From Hyphomonadaceae bacterium JAD_PAG50586_4 (lineage in GTDB: Bacteria > Pseudomonadota > Alphaproteobacteria > Caulobacterales > Aquidulcibacteraceae): a DNA stretch of 64,000 bases. The notes below the pieces were generated by a model. It saw only the letters and a list, made by a program, of their open reading frames with translations. It had not been told where the DNA came from and ran no database searches. This document shows positions 45,495-55,754 of the stretch, piece after piece (position 1 is the first letter of the stretch; every line of letters starts with the position of its first letter). Location: the NCBI GenBank assembly GCA_023242925.1, contig CP096134.1:2685501-2749500 (forward strand). The letters are read 5' to 3'. Both the position numbers and the translations under genes were made by a program.

Positions 45495-46712
45495 ATGGCG
45501 AAGATCAAGGTGGACAACCCGGTCGTCGATATGGACGGCGATGAAATGACCCGGATCATCTGGGCGGCGATCAAAGAGCGCCTGATCCACCCCTATCTCG
45601 ACATCGATCTCAAATATTACGACCTGGGCGTCGAAGCCCGAGACGCCACCAACGATCAAATCACGATCGACGCCGCCAACGCCACCAAGCAATTCGGCGT
45701 CGCCGTGAAGTGCGCGACCATCACGCCGGACGAAGCCCGCGTGAAGGAATTCAACCTGAAGGAAATGTGGAAGTCGCCCAACGGCACGATCCGCAACATC
45801 CTCGGCGGCGTCATCTTCCGCGAGCCGATCATCTGCAAAAACGTGCCGCGCCTCGTGCCGGGTTGGACCAAGCCCATCGTCGTTGGCCGTCACGCCTTCG
45901 GCGACCAATACCGCGCCACCGATTTCAAATTCCCGGGCAAGGGCACGCTCACTATCAAGTTCGTCGGCGACGATGGCCAAGTGATCGAGAAGGAAGTGTT
46001 CAAGGCGCCCGGCGCCGGCGTCACGATGGCGATGTACAATCTTGATGAAAGCATCAAGGAATTCGCGCGCTCGTCCTTCAATTACGGCCTGATGAAGAAT
46101 TACCCGGTCTATCTGTCGACCAAGAACACGATCCTCAAAGCCTATGACGGCCGCTTCAAGGATATCTTCCAAGAGATCTTCGATTCCGAATTCAAAGCTG
46201 AGTACGACAAGCGCAAGCTCACCTACGAACATCGCCTGATCGACGACATGGTGGCCTCCGCGCTGAAATGGTCAGGCGGCTACATCTGGGCCTGCAAAAA
46301 CTATGACGGCGACGTGCAATCCGACACCGTCGCCCAAGGCTTCGGCTCGCTCGGTCTCATGACCTCCGTGCTGATCACGCCGGACGGCAAGACGATGGAA
46401 GCGGAAGCTGCGCACGGCACGGTCACGCGCCATTATCGCGAACACCAAAAGGGCAACCCGACCAGTACCAATTCGGTCGCCTCGATCTTCGCCTGGACGC
46501 GCGGCCTGGCGCATCGCGGCAAGCTCGATAACAACCAAAAGCTCATCGATTACGCGTTGCTGTTGGAAAAAATCACCGTTGACACCGTCGAAGCTGGCCA
46601 AATGACCAAGGACCTCGCGCTCCTCGTCGGCGACACACAAAAATGGCTCACCACCGAAGGCTTCCTGGACGCCGTCGGCGACAATCTCGACAAGGCGATG
46701 GCGAAAGCGTGA
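45495..46712 (+). CDS. icd: NADP-dependent isocitrate dehydrogenase
   Basis: A TCA-cycle enzyme converting isocitrate to 2-oxoglutarate, 405 residues. It belongs to the eukaryote-like IDH family common in alphaproteobacteria: N-terminus [19 protein letters not shown], substrate serine region [33 protein letters not shown], and [16 protein letters not shown] in the cofactor site. The start is the ATG at 45495, which matches the family N-terminus. The stop overlaps the GTG of the next gene (GTGA). Confidence 0.98.
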   Translation: MAKIKVDNPVVDMDGDEMTRIIWAAIKERLIHPYLDIDLKYYDLGVEARDATNDQITIDAANATKQFGVAVKCATITPDEARVKEFNLKEMWKSPNGTIRNILGGVIFREPIICKNVPRLVPGWTKPIVVGRHAFGDQYRATDFKFPGKGTLTIKFVGDDGQVIEKEVFKAPGAGVTMAMYNLDESIKEFARSSFNYGLMKNYPVYLSTKNTILKAYDGRFKDIFQEIFDSEFKAEYDKRKLTYEHRLIDDMVASALKWSGGYIWACKNYDGDVQSDTVAQGFGSLGLMTSVLITPDGKTMEAEAAHGTVTRHYREHQKGNPTSTNSVASIFAWTRGLAHRGKLDNNQKLIDYALLLEKITVDTVEAGQMTKDLALLVGDTQKWLTTEGFLDAVGDNLDKAMAKA

Positions 46713-47155
46713 GCTTCGCAATCCGCGAGTTACGCAAAGAAGACCGGCCCAATTGGGAGCCCCTTTGGGCCGGTTATCTCGAATTCTACAAATCCGAACT
46801 AGCGCCCGAGATCACCGACGCGACCTTCGCGCGCTTTCTTGATCCTTCAGAGCCAATGCAAGCGCTTGTCGCTGAAGACGATGCGACAGGCGCGCTGCTC
46901 GGTGTCGTGCATTGCGTCTTCCATCGCGGCACCTGGTCGATCGGCGATTTCTGCTATCTCGAAGACCTCTTCACCGCCGAAACCGCACGCGGGCGCGGCG
47001 TCGGGCGCGCGCTGATCGAGGCCGTTTACAAGCTGGCGGACGAACGTGGCGCCGGGCGCGTCTACTGGCTTACGCACGAAACCAATACGACCGCGCGCAA
47101 ACTCTACGACCAAGTCGCCGAAAACCGCGGCTTCATCCAGTATCGCCGGCCCTAG
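46709..47155 (+). CDS. GNAT-family N-acetyltransferase
   Basis: A 148-residue acetyltransferase starting with a GTG that overlaps the icd stop. The acetyl-CoA loop is [20 protein letters not shown], and the C-terminal strands are [20 protein letters not shown]. The substrate is unknown. Coupling to icd suggests co-expression but does not prove a metabolic link. Confidence 0.87.
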   Translation: MSFAIRELRKEDRPNWEPLWAGYLEFYKSELAPEITDATFARFLDPSEPMQALVAEDDATGALLGVVHCVFHRGTWSIGDFCYLEDLFTAETARGRGVGRALIEAVYKLADERGAGRVYWLTHETNTTARKLYDQVAENRGFIQYRRP

Positions 47156-47286
47156 CCCTTTTTCTGCTTGCCGCCCTGCAGCATCAGCCAGGCAAACAGC
47201 CCAAGCGTCAGCACCAGCACGGCGCCCAAAAAGCCGAGCGCCGTAAGCGCCAGCGGATCGACATTGAGATTCGCGATGTTCGGCAT
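47152..47286 (-). CDS. Small single-helix membrane protein (44 aa)
   Basis: An ATG at 47286 opens a 44-codon frame. It encodes a short polar N-terminus (MPNIANLNVDPLAL), one strong membrane helix (TALGFLGAVLVLTLGLFAWL) and a basic tail (LQGGKQKKG). This fits a positive-inside single-span peptide. It converges with the acetyltransferase gene by three bases. The purine-rich AGGGGCGG upstream is a weak ribosome-binding site. No family is recognised. Confidence 0.5.
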   Translation of the reverse strand: MPNIANLNVDPLALTALGFLGAVLVLTLGLFAWLMLQGGKQKKG

Positions 47287-47353
47287 GGACCGCCCCTAAT
47301 TCGCGACCGGGAGCATCCGCCTGTGTTTCGCGCGCCGCTTTGATCGAGCGCAA

Positions 47354-48232
47354 TTACGGCTTGAACGGCGGCGTCTTCCGCCACGGCCAGGTGTCCGGCA
47401 AGTCGCGCGACACCTTGTCAGGATAGTTCGGCGCGCGCTTTTCCAAGAACGAGGTCACGCCTTCTTTCGCATCGCCCGATTGCCCGCGCGACACCATCCA
47501 GCGGCTCTCGATCCGATGCGCCTCCATCGGATGATCCGCATCCAGCATGTCGAGCATCATGCGCCGCGTCAGCGTCACCGAAACCGGCGCGGTGTTATCC
47601 GCAATCTCACGCGCCAAAGCGCGCGCCGCCGGCAGCAAATCTTCCGGCTTGTGCAATGAGCGAATGAGCCCGCGCTCTTTGCCTTCTTCCGTGGTGAACA
47701 CACGCCCCGTCATCGTCCATTCAAGCGCCGCTTGAATGCCGACCAGGCGCGGCAGGAAATAGGACGAAAGCGTCTCCGGCACGATGCCGCGCCGCGCGAA
47801 CACAAAGCCCATTTTGGCGCCTTCCACGGCCAAGCGAATATCCATCGGCAATTGCATGGTCGCGCCAACGCCAACCGCTGGCCCATTCATCGCCGCGATC
47901 ACCGGCTTCAAGCTCTCATAAATGCGCATGCCGACCAGACCGCCGCCGTCGCGCTCATTGGCCGGATCAAATTTTTCACCGCGCGCCGCCGCGCGCCGTT
48001 CATAATCAAACGTCGCGCCACCCGTGCCGAGATCGGCGCCCGCGCAAAAGCCACGCCCCGCGCCCGTCACGATCACGACGCGGACATCGTCGTCCGCGTC
48101 CGTTTCATCGAAGGCCGCGATCATGTCCATCGCCATCTGCGGCGTGAATGCGTTCATCCGGTCAGGCCGGTTCAGCGTCAGCGTGGCGATGCCGTCTTCG
48201 ACTTCGAGCTTTACGGTTTCATACTCGGCCAT
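47354..48232 (-). CDS. Enoyl-CoA hydratase/isomerase family protein
   Basis: A crotonase-fold protein of 292 residues. CoA-binding and oxyanion-hole regions are seen in GRGFCAGADLGTGG and AAMNGPAVGVGATMQLPMD. The family start is LEVEDGIATLTLNRPDRMNA. Acting on acyl-CoA esters in beta-oxidation is the usual role; the exact substrate is not evident. An extended loop (FDYERRAAARGEKFDPANER) and a C-terminal tail are typical of the longer paralogues in actinobacteria and alphaproteobacteria. Confidence 0.9.
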   Translation of the reverse strand: MAEYETVKLEVEDGIATLTLNRPDRMNAFTPQMAMDMIAAFDETDADDDVRVVIVTGAGRGFCAGADLGTGGATFDYERRAAARGEKFDPANERDGGGLVGMRIYESLKPVIAAMNGPAVGVGATMQLPMDIRLAVEGAKMGFVFARRGIVPETLSSYFLPRLVGIQAALEWTMTGRVFTTEEGKERGLIRSLHKPEDLLPAARALAREIADNTAPVSVTLTRRMMLDMLDADHPMEAHRIESRWMVSRGQSGDAKEGVTSFLEKRAPNYPDKVSRDLPDTWPWRKTPPFKP

Positions 48233-48294
48233 CGTTTGCGTCCTCCGGGCGTTTGTCGAAGCCTAACACCCTTCCGTTCCGCCAACGCAATGTC

Positions 48295-48635
48295 TCAGAG
48301 GCGCAGCAAATCCACTTCCGCAGCCTGGTAGGGATCGAGCCGATAGATCAGCTGACGATGGATCGCCACCAGCGCCCCCGCGCCCCAATCTTCGATCAGC
48401 TCGGCATCGTCGCGCTCGCGCGCTTCCCATTGCGAACCATCCTCGCAGATGAGAACTTTGCCCCGCGCCATGACCGCGTCGATGGTCGAAACCACGCCCG
48501 ACTGCGCGCCGGCGCTAATCCGACTCGGAACACAGAAGAGATCGCGTCACGTTGCGCGTACGTCAGCTTTGCCCAATCGAGCCGTTCGAAAATTTCCGGC
48601 CCAAGATAAGCAGCCAGCGCGTCGTTCTGAGTCAT
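48295..48635 (-). CDS. Small unknown protein (frameshifted, about 113 aa)
   Basis: The ATG at 48635 starts MTQNDALAAYLGPEIFERLD, and the frame runs to about VFRVGLAPAR. One base is missing near 48505-48515. The next frame continues QSGVVSTIDAVMARGKVLIC and ends YQAAEVDLLRL at 48295. It is soluble and acidic. No family recognised. Confidence 0.6.
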
Positions 48636-48711
48636 CCCGTGTCCCCACACCGAATCGAGTCGTCTAAAAACGATTGATTTGGTTTCCGAGACGTTACCGA
48701 GCCGGATCGAC

Positions 48712-49224
48712 CTAGAGCGCCAAACGCCAGATAAAGTCACGATCGGCCACGCGGCCAACCATGAATGTGTGCTCGCCAACGTGCTCGAAGCCGTAGCGGC
48801 GGTAGAACGCCTGCGCGCGCGCGTTGTTTTCCCAGACGCTGAGATACATGCGCGCCGCGCCCTTGCCGCGCGCCCAAGCCAGCGCCTCATCCATCAAAGT
48901 TTGCGCAACGCCCGCACCCTTTGCGTCGCGATCGACATAGAGCCGATGCAGCTCCAACGCGTCGGTCGCGTCGACCTCCATGTCGACCACGCCCATCTTG
49001 CAATAACCGATGATGGCATCGCCACGCATCGCGAGCCGATAGCGCGTTTCAGGCTGGGCAATCTCCGTCGCCACGACGTGCGGGCGATACTTCGCCTCGA
49101 CGTACGCCTTCAGGTCTTCCGGCGGATAGAGATGGCCGAAGGTCTCGGTGAAGGTGCGCTCCGCAAACGCAGCCAACGCCTCAGCATCGGCCGCATGCGC
49201 ATCGCGATACGTGACCTCGCTCAC
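48712..49224 (-). CDS. GNAT-family N-acetyltransferase
   Basis: A 170-residue acetyltransferase. The acetyl-CoA binding segment is [20 protein letters not shown], followed by [20 protein letters not shown], where the WExNxxAxxFYxxxGF pattern of the family is clear. The start overlaps the alaS stop. The substrate is unknown; similar proteins are often annotated as spermidine/amino-acid acetyltransferases without proof. Confidence 0.9.
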   Translation of the reverse strand: MSEVTYRDAHAADAEALAAFAERTFTETFGHLYPPEDLKAYVEAKYRPHVVATEIAQPETRYRLAMRGDAIIGYCKMGVVDMEVDATDALELHRLYVDRDAKGAGVAQTLMDEALAWARGKGAARMYLSVWENNARAQAFYRRYGFEHVGEHTFMVGRVADRDFIWRLAL

Positions 49225-51890
49225 GCCGCCAACTTTTGCAGCGCCGCGCGGATCGCGTCGATCGCCTTGCTCGCATCTGCGCCGTTCGGCCCGCCGCCTT
49301 GCGCCATGTCGGGCCGACCGCCGCCGCCCTGGCCGCCAACGGCCGCGACGCCCGCCTTCACCAGATCCACAGCGCTGATTTTACCTTTGAGATCGTCGGT
49401 GACGCCCACAGCCAACGCGACCTTGCCATCCTCAACGCCGACATAAGCGATCACGCCCGACCCCAAGGATTTCTTGCCTTCATCGACCAACCCGCGCAGC
49501 TCCTTCGCCGGCACGCCTTCGAGCACACGCGCGAGCACAGAGACGCCCGCAACATTCTCGGGCCCAGCCGGCGCGGCCGAACCGCCGCCGCCTGCAAGCG
49601 CCAGCTTGGTTTTCACTTCGCTCAACTCACGCTCAAGCTTGCGACGATCATCCGCCAATTGCGCAACGCGCTCGGGCAGCTCCGCAAGCGGCGCTTTCAA
49701 ATTGGCCGACACAGCTTTCGCCAGCGCCGCCTGCGCTTTCAGATGCGCCAACGCCGCAGCACCTGTCGCGGCTTCAATGCGGCGCACGCCGGCGGCCACG
49801 CCGCTTTCGCTCAGTACCGAGAACACAGCGATGTCTCCGGTTCGCTTCACATGCGTGCCGCCGCACAATTCAACCGAATAGGGCTTGCCGTCCGCGTTCA
49901 GCGCGTCGCCCAAGCGCAACACGCGCACTTGGTCGCCATATTTCTCGCCAAACAGCGCCAACGCGCCTTCTTCGATCGCCTTCGCCGGCGCCATTTCCTT
50001 GATCACGCCCTCGGCGTTCTGACGAATGATCGCGTTCACTTCGTCTTCGACGCGACCGATCTCATCGGCGCTGACCGGCTGGCCATGACTAAAATCGAAG
50101 CGGAAATAATCCTCTTCGACCAACGAGCCCTTCTGCGTCACGTGGGGCCCGAGCGTGTTGCGCAAAGCCGCATGCAGCAAGTGCGTCGCCGAATGGTTCG
50201 AGCAGATCTTCGCACGACGTTCGCGATTGATCTCAAGCTTGGCGCCATCGCCAACCTTGATCGCGCCCTTCACCAAGCGGCCGACATGCGCGTGCAGGGC
50301 GCCCGCTTGCTTTTGCGTGTCTTCAACAACGAACTCGGCGCCGTTCGCGAATTTGATAACGCCGTGATCGCCCGCTTGGCCGCCGCTTTCCGCGTAGAAC
50401 GGCGTGCGATCGAACACGAGCGCGCCGGCCATGCCTTCGCGCAGCTCATGCTGCTCGGCGCCGCCGGCGACAATGCCCGCAACTTTCCCGTCGCCCGCTT
50501 CAGCCGAATAGCCCAGGAATTCATTGCCGCGCGTGCGCTCCAGAATTGAATGCCAGATCGCTGGATTGTCGGCGCCGTCCGCGCCTTTCCAACTCGCCGC
50601 GCCCTGATCCTTCTGGCCCTGCATCGCGGAATCGTATTCAGCGACGTCCACCTCAAGGCCTTTGCCGCGCAGAATGTCCTGCGTGAGGTCGAGCGGGAAG
50701 CCGAACGTATCGTAGAGCTTGAACGCCGTGCGGCCAGAGAGCTTTTGACCTTGCTTCAGACCGCCTAGTTCGTCCTCAAGCAGCCGCAGACCGTTCGCCA
50801 GCGTGCGGCGGAAGCGTTCTTCTTCCTCCCGCAATTGCGCCTCGATCACCGGCTGCGCGCGCTTCAATTCGGGATAGGCGTCGCCCATCTCGGCGATGAG
50901 CGTCGGCGCCAAGCGATGCATCAGCGGCTCTTTGGCGCCGAGAATATGCGCGTGGCGCATGGCGCGGCGCATGATGCGGCGCAGCACGTAGCCGCGGCCT
51001 TCGTTCGATGGCGATACGCCATCCGCGATCAAGAAGCACGACGAGCGCAAATGGTCGGCGATCACATTGTGGCTCGGCGCTTGTTCGCCTTGCGCCTTGG
51101 TCTTGGTGAGTTCTTCCGACGCCGCCTTCAGCGTGCGGAAGAGATCGGTCTCGAACACCGAATCCACGCCCTGCAGCACACAGGCCATGCGCTCAAGCCC
51201 CATGCCGGTGTCGATCGAGGGCTTCGGCAATCTCGCGCGCGGGCGATCGTCGCCGAATTGCTCGTATTGCATGAACACGAGATTCCAGAATTCGAGGAAA
51301 CGATCGCCATCCTCTTCCTTCGACCCAGGAGGCCCGCCCCAAATATGCTCACCGCGATCGATGAAGATTTCCGAGCACGGACCGCACGGGCCGGTGTCGC
51401 CCATCGACCAGAAATTATCACTCGTCGCGATGCGAATGATTTTGTCATCGCTGAAGCCTGCGATCTTTCTCCAGAGCCCGGCCGCTTCGTCGTCATCATG
51501 ATAGATTGTGACGAGCAGCTTATCTTTCGGCAGGCCAAGGTCGCGCGTAATCAGCGTCCAAGCCGCCTCGATCGCACCTTCCTTGAAATAATCACCGAAC
51601 GAGAAATTGCCGAGCATTTCAAAGAACGTGAGGTGCCGCGCCGTGTAGCCGACATTGTCGAGATCGTTGTGCTTGCCGCCGGCGCGCACACATTTTTGGC
51701 TGGTGGCGGCGCGCGGAAATGGCGGCGTGGCCGCGCCAGTGAAGTAATTCTTGAACTGCACCATGCCAGCGTTGACGAAGAGCAAGCTCGGGTCGTCTTG
51801 CGGGACGAGCGGCGACGAGGCCGGCGTCGCGTGATCGCGCGCGGCGAAGAAGTCCAAAAACTGCCGACGGATGTCGTTGACGCTCGTCAT
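49221..51890 (-). CDS. alaS: Alanyl-tRNA synthetase
   Basis: Class II synthetase of 889 residues charging tRNA-Ala. The catalytic domain begins [20 protein letters not shown], with motif 1-like [16 protein letters not shown] and motif 3-like [13 protein letters not shown]. The editing domain has zinc ligands [12 protein letters not shown] and [10 protein letters not shown]. The C-terminal C-Ala glycine-rich segment is [17 protein letters not shown] chose the ATG at 51890, which fits the family N-terminus; the open frame continues upstream without coding character. Confidence 0.97.
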   Translation of the reverse strand: MTSVNDIRRQFLDFFAARDHATPASSPLVPQDDPSLLFVNAGMVQFKNYFTGAATPPFPRAATSQKCVRAGGKHNDLDNVGYTARHLTFFEMLGNFSFGDYFKEGAIEAAWTLITRDLGLPKDKLLVTIYHDDDEAAGLWRKIAGFSDDKIIRIATSDNFWSMGDTGPCGPCSEIFIDRGEHIWGGPPGSKEEDGDRFLEFWNLVFMQYEQFGDDRPRARLPKPSIDTGMGLERMACVLQGVDSVFETDLFRTLKAASEELTKTKAQGEQAPSHNVIADHLRSSCFLIADGVSPSNEGRGYVLRRIMRRAMRHAHILGAKEPLMHRLAPTLIAEMGDAYPELKRAQPVIEAQLREEEERFRRTLANGLRLLEDELGGLKQGQKLSGRTAFKLYDTFGFPLDLTQDILRGKGLEVDVAEYDSAMQGQKDQGAASWKGADGADNPAIWHSILERTRGNEFLGYSAEAGDGKVAGIVAGGAEQHELREGMAGALVFDRTPFYAESGGQAGDHGVIKFANGAEFVVEDTQKQAGALHAHVGRLVKGAIKVGDGAKLEINRERRAKICSNHSATHLLHAALRNTLGPHVTQKGSLVEEDYFRFDFSHGQPVSADEIGRVEDEVNAIIRQNAEGVIKEMAPAKAIEEGALALFGEKYGDQVRVLRLGDALNADGKPYSVELCGGTHVKRTGDIAVFSVLSESGVAAGVRRIEAATGAAALAHLKAQAALAKAVSANLKAPLAELPERVAQLADDRRKLERELSEVKTKLALAGGGGSAAPAGPENVAGVSVLARVLEGVPAKELRGLVDEGKKSLGSGVIAYVGVEDGKVALAVGVTDDLKGKISAVDLVKAGVAAVGGQGGGGRPDMAQGGGPNGADASKAIDAIRAALQKLAA

Positions 51891-52004
51891 CACTCTACCA
51901 AGCCGTATCCAAAGCCGCTCCGCGCCTGCGGCCGGCCAAATCAAGGTTCCGGTTTGGTATAGGTAGTGCAACGCACAACGCCAAGCGGCGCGGCTGGTCT
52001 CATC

Positions 52005-52025
52005 GGACCGCCGGCTTGGAGCCGG
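52005..52025. repeat. Copy of a dispersed GC-rich palindromic repeat
   Basis: GGACCGCCGGCTTGGAGCCGG is an imperfect hairpin. Its first 13 bases recur at 55755 and, inverted, at 55828-55842. It lies in the spacer between alaS and the next minus-strand gene. Confidence 0.5.
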
Positions 52026-52039
52026 TATTTCCGAGCCGC

Positions 52040-52465
52040 TTAGTCCGGCAACACGAACGATCCGTCGGCACGCAACTCGGCATAAGGGTTCCAGGCCACC
52101 TCCCAAAGATGCCCGTCCGGGTCGGCGAAATAACCCGAATGGCCACCCCAGAACACGTCCTGCGCCGGCTTCACGATCTCCGCACCCGCCGCACGCGCCT
52201 CTTCCAGCACGGCCGCAACCTCGCCCTTAGTCCCGACATTGTGCGCCAGGGTGATGCCACGAAAGCCACCGCCGGCGGCGTCGACCCCAACGTCATGCGC
52301 CAGCTCAGCACGCGGAAAAATGGCGAGCGCCTGCGCGCCCGCCTGAAAGAATACGATATCGCCCTGACTGGCGGAGGACGCGCGAAACCCAAGCGCCTCG
52401 TAGAACGCCCGTGATCGCACCAAATCCGCGACACCCAGAGTAATGAGGGAAACGCGCGGCTCCAT
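52040..52465 (-). CDS. VOC (glyoxalase-fold) protein
   Basis: A 141-residue vicinal-oxygen-chelate protein from the ATG at 52465. It shows two beta-alpha-beta-beta-beta units: [20 protein letters not shown] with [20 protein letters not shown], then [20 protein letters not shown] with [15 protein letters not shown]. The FxDPDGHxWE signature carries a metal-binding glutamate. The substrate is unknown; this subgroup is usually annotated as glyoxalase/bleomycin-resistance-like. Confidence 0.87.
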   Translation of the reverse strand: MEPRVSLITLGVADLVRSRAFYEALGFRASSASQGDIVFFQAGAQALAIFPRAELAHDVGVDAAGGGFRGITLAHNVGTKGEVAAVLEEARAAGAEIVKPAQDVFWGGHSGYFADPDGHLWEVAWNPYAELRADGSFVLPD

Positions 52466-52595
52466 CGCGCACTCTCCAAATGATGAGATGAATTCAAAGA
52501 ATCCGCCGGCCGGCCCAGAGACGTACCAGGGCATGGGGTCGGGTCGGTAACAGCCCCGAACCGGCCAGCGAAACTTGGATCGCGCGTTGCGCGAC

Positions 52596-53660
52596 TTAGT
52601 CCTTGTCTTCGTCGCCTTCAGGCGGCGAGTACATCGCATCGGCGACCACAGCGGATTTGCCACGGATGGCGTCCTCGATCGTCAGCGCGATATCTTTGTG
52701 TTCCTTGAGGAACCGACGCGCGGCTTCCTTGCCTTGGCCGATCTTCTGCCCACCATAGGCGTACCAGGCCCCGGATTTGTCGATTACGCCGGCTTTCACG
52801 CCGAGCTCGATCAATTCGCCGGTCTTGGAGATGCCCTCGCCATAGATGATATCGAACTGCACCTGCTTGAACGGCGGCGCGACCTTGTTCTTCACCACTT
52901 TCACGCGGGTTTCCGAGCCGATGACTTCGTCGCGCTCCTTGATCTGCCCCGTGCGGCGAATGTCCAAGCGCACCGACGCGTAGAATTTCAGCGCGTTGCC
53001 GCCCGTTGTCGTTTCCGGGTTGCCGTACATCACGCCGATCTTCATGCGGATCTGGTTGATGAAGATCACCAGCGTATTCGACTTCGAAATCGAGGCCGTC
53101 AGCTTGCGCAGCGCTTGGCTCATCAGACGCGCTTGCAGGCCCGGCAGGCTATCGCCCATCTCGCCTTCGATTTCCGCGCGCGGCGTCAGCGCCGCCACCG
53201 AGTCGATCACCAGCACATCGACCGCGCCCGAGCGCACCAAAGTGTCGGTGATTTCCAGCGCCTGTTCGCCCGTATCCGGCTGCGACACCAGAAGGTCATC
53301 CAGATCGACGCCCAGCTTGCGCGCATAGATCGGATCGAGCGCGTGCTCGGCGTCCACAAAGGCGCACACACCGCCGCTCTTTTGCGCTTCGGCGATGCAG
53401 TGCAGCGCGAGCGTCGTCTTGCCCGAGCTTTCCGGGCCATAAATTTCAATGATGCGGCCCTTCGGCAGACCGCCAATGCCCAACGCGATGTCGAGGCTCA
53501 AAGACCCCGTGGAGATCGCCTCGATCTCAACAACCGGCTTTTCGCCCAGGCGCATGACCGAGCCTTTGCCGAAGGCGCGATCAATCTGCCCGAGAGCTGC
53601 GGCCAAAGCCTTCTGCTTGTCCGTTTCCAATTCCGCCTCAACAAGCTTCAACTTAGCCAT
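52596..53660 (-). CDS. recA: Recombinase A
   Basis: RecA of 354 residues, a DNA-strand-exchange ATPase and LexA coprotease. Walker A is [14 protein letters not shown]; Walker B region [18 protein letters not shown]1 loop [20 protein letters not shown]; and [20 protein letters not shown] for the L2 part. The acidic C-terminal tail ends [14 protein letters not shown] precedes the ATG at 53660. A LexA box and a promoter lie upstream at 53731-53766. Confidence 0.99.
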   Translation of the reverse strand: MAKLKLVEAELETDKQKALAAALGQIDRAFGKGSVMRLGEKPVVEIEAISTGSLSLDIALGIGGLPKGRIIEIYGPESSGKTTLALHCIAEAQKSGGVCAFVDAEHALDPIYARKLGVDLDDLLVSQPDTGEQALEITDTLVRSGAVDVLVIDSVAALTPRAEIEGEMGDSLPGLQARLMSQALRKLTASISKSNTLVIFINQIRMKIGVMYGNPETTTGGNALKFYASVRLDIRRTGQIKERDEVIGSETRVKVVKNKVAPPFKQVQFDIIYGEGISKTGELIELGVKAGVIDKSGAWYAYGGQKIGQGKEAARRFLKEHKDIALTIEDAIRGKSAVVADAMYSPPEGDEDKD

Positions 53661-53730
53661 CTGTCCGTCTCCCCTAGGTCGAGTCCATGCCCTGGACTAC
53701 AGGCGCTGCGCATCTCCGCGTCAGGAATCG

Positions 53731-53759
53731 AATGTACGCAATTTGTTCTCAGAACACAA
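53731..53759 (-). promoter_or_regulatory. recA promoter
   Basis: On the minus strand TTGTGT and TACATT are separated by exactly 17 bases, about 71 bases upstream of the recA ATG. The -35 element lies inside the LexA box, so LexA binding would block RNA polymerase. Confidence 0.55.
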
Positions 53760-53766
53760 GGAGAAC
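53752..53766. promoter_or_regulatory. LexA (SOS) box of recA
   Basis: GAACACAAGGAGAAC is a perfect match to the alphaproteobacterial LexA operator GAAC-N7-GAAC (GTTC-N7-GTTC on the other strand). It lies 92-106 bases upstream of the recA start and overlaps its predicted -35 element. Confidence 0.85.
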
Positions 53767-53771
53767 ATTTT

Positions 53772-53840
53772 GGGGGTTTGGGGTTGCGGTTTCGGGATTG
53801 GGGAGCCTCGCCCAATCCCCAATCCCTAGTCCCCAATCCC
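53772..53840. repeat. G-rich short repeats and hairpin upstream of recA
   Basis: The unit GGGATTGGGG occurs at 53794-53803. Its complement CCCCAATCCC occurs at 53817-53826 and 53831-53840. These form an inverted repeat and, on the minus strand (53811-53840), five G runs of 3-4 separated by 3-4 bases. The plus strand has four G runs at 53772-53803. Both strands could form a G-quadruplex or a hairpin. It lies just upstream of the LexA box. Confidence 0.6.
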
Positions 53841-53920
53841 GCTAACAGCGCAATGCCTATTCCCTTCGCGCCATATCCGGCCTTAATGGTTCCGCTGGTG
53901 GAATATGAGAGGATCGTCGG

Positions 53921-54151
53921 ATGGCTTCGTCGCTCGCGCCCCTGCCGCCCCGCGGCGGACATCCGCCCACGTTGGAATCGATGAACTCGTTTCGCGTGAA
54001 GACGGCCGCACTCTCGCGCCCTGCCGCACCGGCGAAGGGCGACCCCAACATGGTGCTCGTCACCTCGCCTGACGGCGGCGTCGTCGTCTATCCGCCCAGC
54101 AAGAAGCTGGCGATCCTCGCCGCCCGCCGCGAGCGCCGCACCGGGCGCTAA
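53921..54151 (+). CDS. Small conserved-looking protein of unknown function (76 aa)
   Basis: ATG at 53921 preceded by GAGG. The N-terminus is proline-rich (SLAPLPPRGGHPPTLES). The rest reads MNSFRVKTAALSRPAAPAKG and MVLVTSPDGGVVVYPPSKKL, with a basic tail AARRERRTGR. An internal ATG (MNSF, 53981) could be the true start. Coding is plausible, because the C-terminal half has a beta-strand-like pattern and the gene stops 4 bases into the convergent pirin gene. No family recognised. Confidence 0.5.
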   Translation: MASSLAPLPPRGGHPPTLESMNSFRVKTAALSRPAAPAKGDPNMVLVTSPDGGVVVYPPSKKLAILAARRERRTGR

Positions 54152-55020
54152 GCGAACGCGCTGATATCGCCGAACTTACCCGCGTTGAAATCCGTGATCG
54201 CCTGACGAATTTCGCCTTCCGTGTTCATCACGAACGGCCCGTATTGCACCACCGGTTCGTTGATCGGTTCGCCGCTCAGCACCAAGAGCTTCGCAGCGCT
54301 CTGCGCCTCGATCGTGATCGCGCCGCCCTCGCGCGCATAGAGCGCAAATTGCGACGGCCCGGCGCTCCGCCCGCCTTCGAGCGTCACGCTTCCACTTTGC
54401 ATCAGCAGCGCCAGCGTATGGCCCTCCGGCAAATTGAACTCAGCCTTCGCGCCGGCCTTCAAACGCACGTCCCAAATGTTGATCGGCGTGAACGTCTGCG
54501 CGGGGCCCTTTGCGCGCGCATACTCGCCAGCGATCACGCGCACACGGCCCGCCATGTTCGGCAAATCCACCGCCGGTATCTGCGCATCGAGCAAAGTCTG
54601 ATAGCCAGCGGGCGCCATCTTATCCTTCGCCGGCAAATTCACCCAAAGCTGCACCATCTCCATCGTGCCGCCGTTTTGCGTGAACGCGGCCGAATGAAAT
54701 TCCTCGTGCAGAATGCCGGACGCCGCCGTCATCCATTGCACGTCGCCCGGCCCGATATGGCCGCCATTGCCGGTGCTGTCGCGATGATCGACTTCGCCCG
54801 CATACACGATCGTCACCGTCTCGAAGCCGCGATGGGGATGCACGCCCACGCCGCGCTTTTGCGTCGCCGGCGCGAATTCATAAGGCTGCGCGTAATCGAG
54901 CAGGATGAACGGGCTCACCGAAGCGCCATGCGTCTGCGGCGAAAACATCGACCGCACCGGAAAGCCATCCCCCACCCAATGCGGGCGCGGTGCGTCGTGG
55001 AGAGCAAGCAATTTTCTCAT
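54148..55020 (-). CDS. Pirin-family protein
   Basis: A bicupin of 290 residues from the ATG at 55020. The N-terminal cupin has the metal-binding histidines in GVGVHPHRGFETVTIVYAGE and GDVQWMTAASGILHEEFHSA. The C-terminal cupin (NIWDVRLKAGAKAEFNLPEG) is followed by a helical tail (QAITDFNAGKFG). Pirins bind Fe or other metals; some show quercetinase activity. The family is certain, the role here is not. Confidence 0.93.
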   Translation of the reverse strand: MRKLLALHDAPRPHWVGDGFPVRSMFSPQTHGASVSPFILLDYAQPYEFAPATQKRGVGVHPHRGFETVTIVYAGEVDHRDSTGNGGHIGPGDVQWMTAASGILHEEFHSAAFTQNGGTMEMVQLWVNLPAKDKMAPAGYQTLLDAQIPAVDLPNMAGRVRVIAGEYARAKGPAQTFTPINIWDVRLKAGAKAEFNLPEGHTLALLMQSGSVTLEGGRSAGPSQFALYAREGGAITIEAQSAAKLLVLSGEPINEPVVQYGPFVMNTEGEIRQAITDFNAGKFGDISAFA

Positions 55021-55129
55021 GCCGTGAAAATAGGGCGCCTCACGTTCGCGCAATAAGGCACACAGGTGTCACCACCTGGAACAAGGCGCGCCACCATCGG
55101 TTCAGCCCTGACACACAGAGGAACGCCCC

Positions 55130-55732
55130 ATGAGATTGCTCGCGACCGCCGCCATCGCCGCCCTCCTCGCCGCCTGCGGCCAGCAAGCGACCCCGCCCGC
55201 GCCCACCGAGACGCCAGCGCCGATCACAACGCCCGCTCCGGTCGATGCTAACGCCATCACCGCTGAAGGTTGGAACACGTTGCGCGTCGGCATGACCCGC
55301 GCCGAGGTCACCGCCGCCGTGGGCGCTACCGCGACGCCCGGCGCAGTTGGCGGCCCCGATCCGGCCTCCTGCGATCTCTTCCGTCCCGCCAACGCGCCCG
55401 AAGGCATGTTGGTGATGATCCAGCGCGACGTGCTGACCTCGATCATCCTGCGCAACAATAGCGTGCTCAAAACCGATCGCGGCTTCGGCGTGGGCAGCAC
55501 AGCCGCCGAGATCAAAACCGCCTACGGCGCAAGCGCGGTGTCCGAGCCGCACAAATACGTCGAAGGCGCCGAATACATCACGATTTGGAGCGTCGGCGGG
55601 CCGACCGCTGCAGCGCCCTTCGTGGAAGACGCAAACGCCCGCGGCATCCGCTACGAAACCAACGCACAGGGCATCGTCACCGCCGTGCACGCAGGTGGCC
55701 CGAGCATTCAGAACGTTGAGGGATGTTCTTAG
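55130..55732 (+). CDS. Lipoprotein of unknown function (200 aa)
   Basis: The lipoprotein signal LLATAAIAALLAACGQQATP has its lipobox cysteine at residue 16. A proline/threonine linker comes next. It is followed by a beta-rich domain with SmpA/BamE-like phrasing (NTLRVGMTRAEVTAAVG; FGVGSTAAEIKTAYGAS), in which GMTxxEV and GSTxxEIKxxYG are typical repeats of that fold. Cys at SCDLF and EGCS may pair. The gene has GAGG upstream. The function is not known. Confidence 0.8.
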   Translation: MRLLATAAIAALLAACGQQATPPAPTETPAPITTPAPVDANAITAEGWNTLRVGMTRAEVTAAVGATATPGAVGGPDPASCDLFRPANAPEGMLVMIQRDVLTSIILRNNSVLKTDRGFGVGSTAAEIKTAYGASAVSEPHKYVEGAEYITIWSVGGPTAAAPFVEDANARGIRYETNAQGIVTAVHAGGPSIQNVEGCS

Positions 55733-55754
55733 TCGCTCAGGCGAAAGCAACTTC

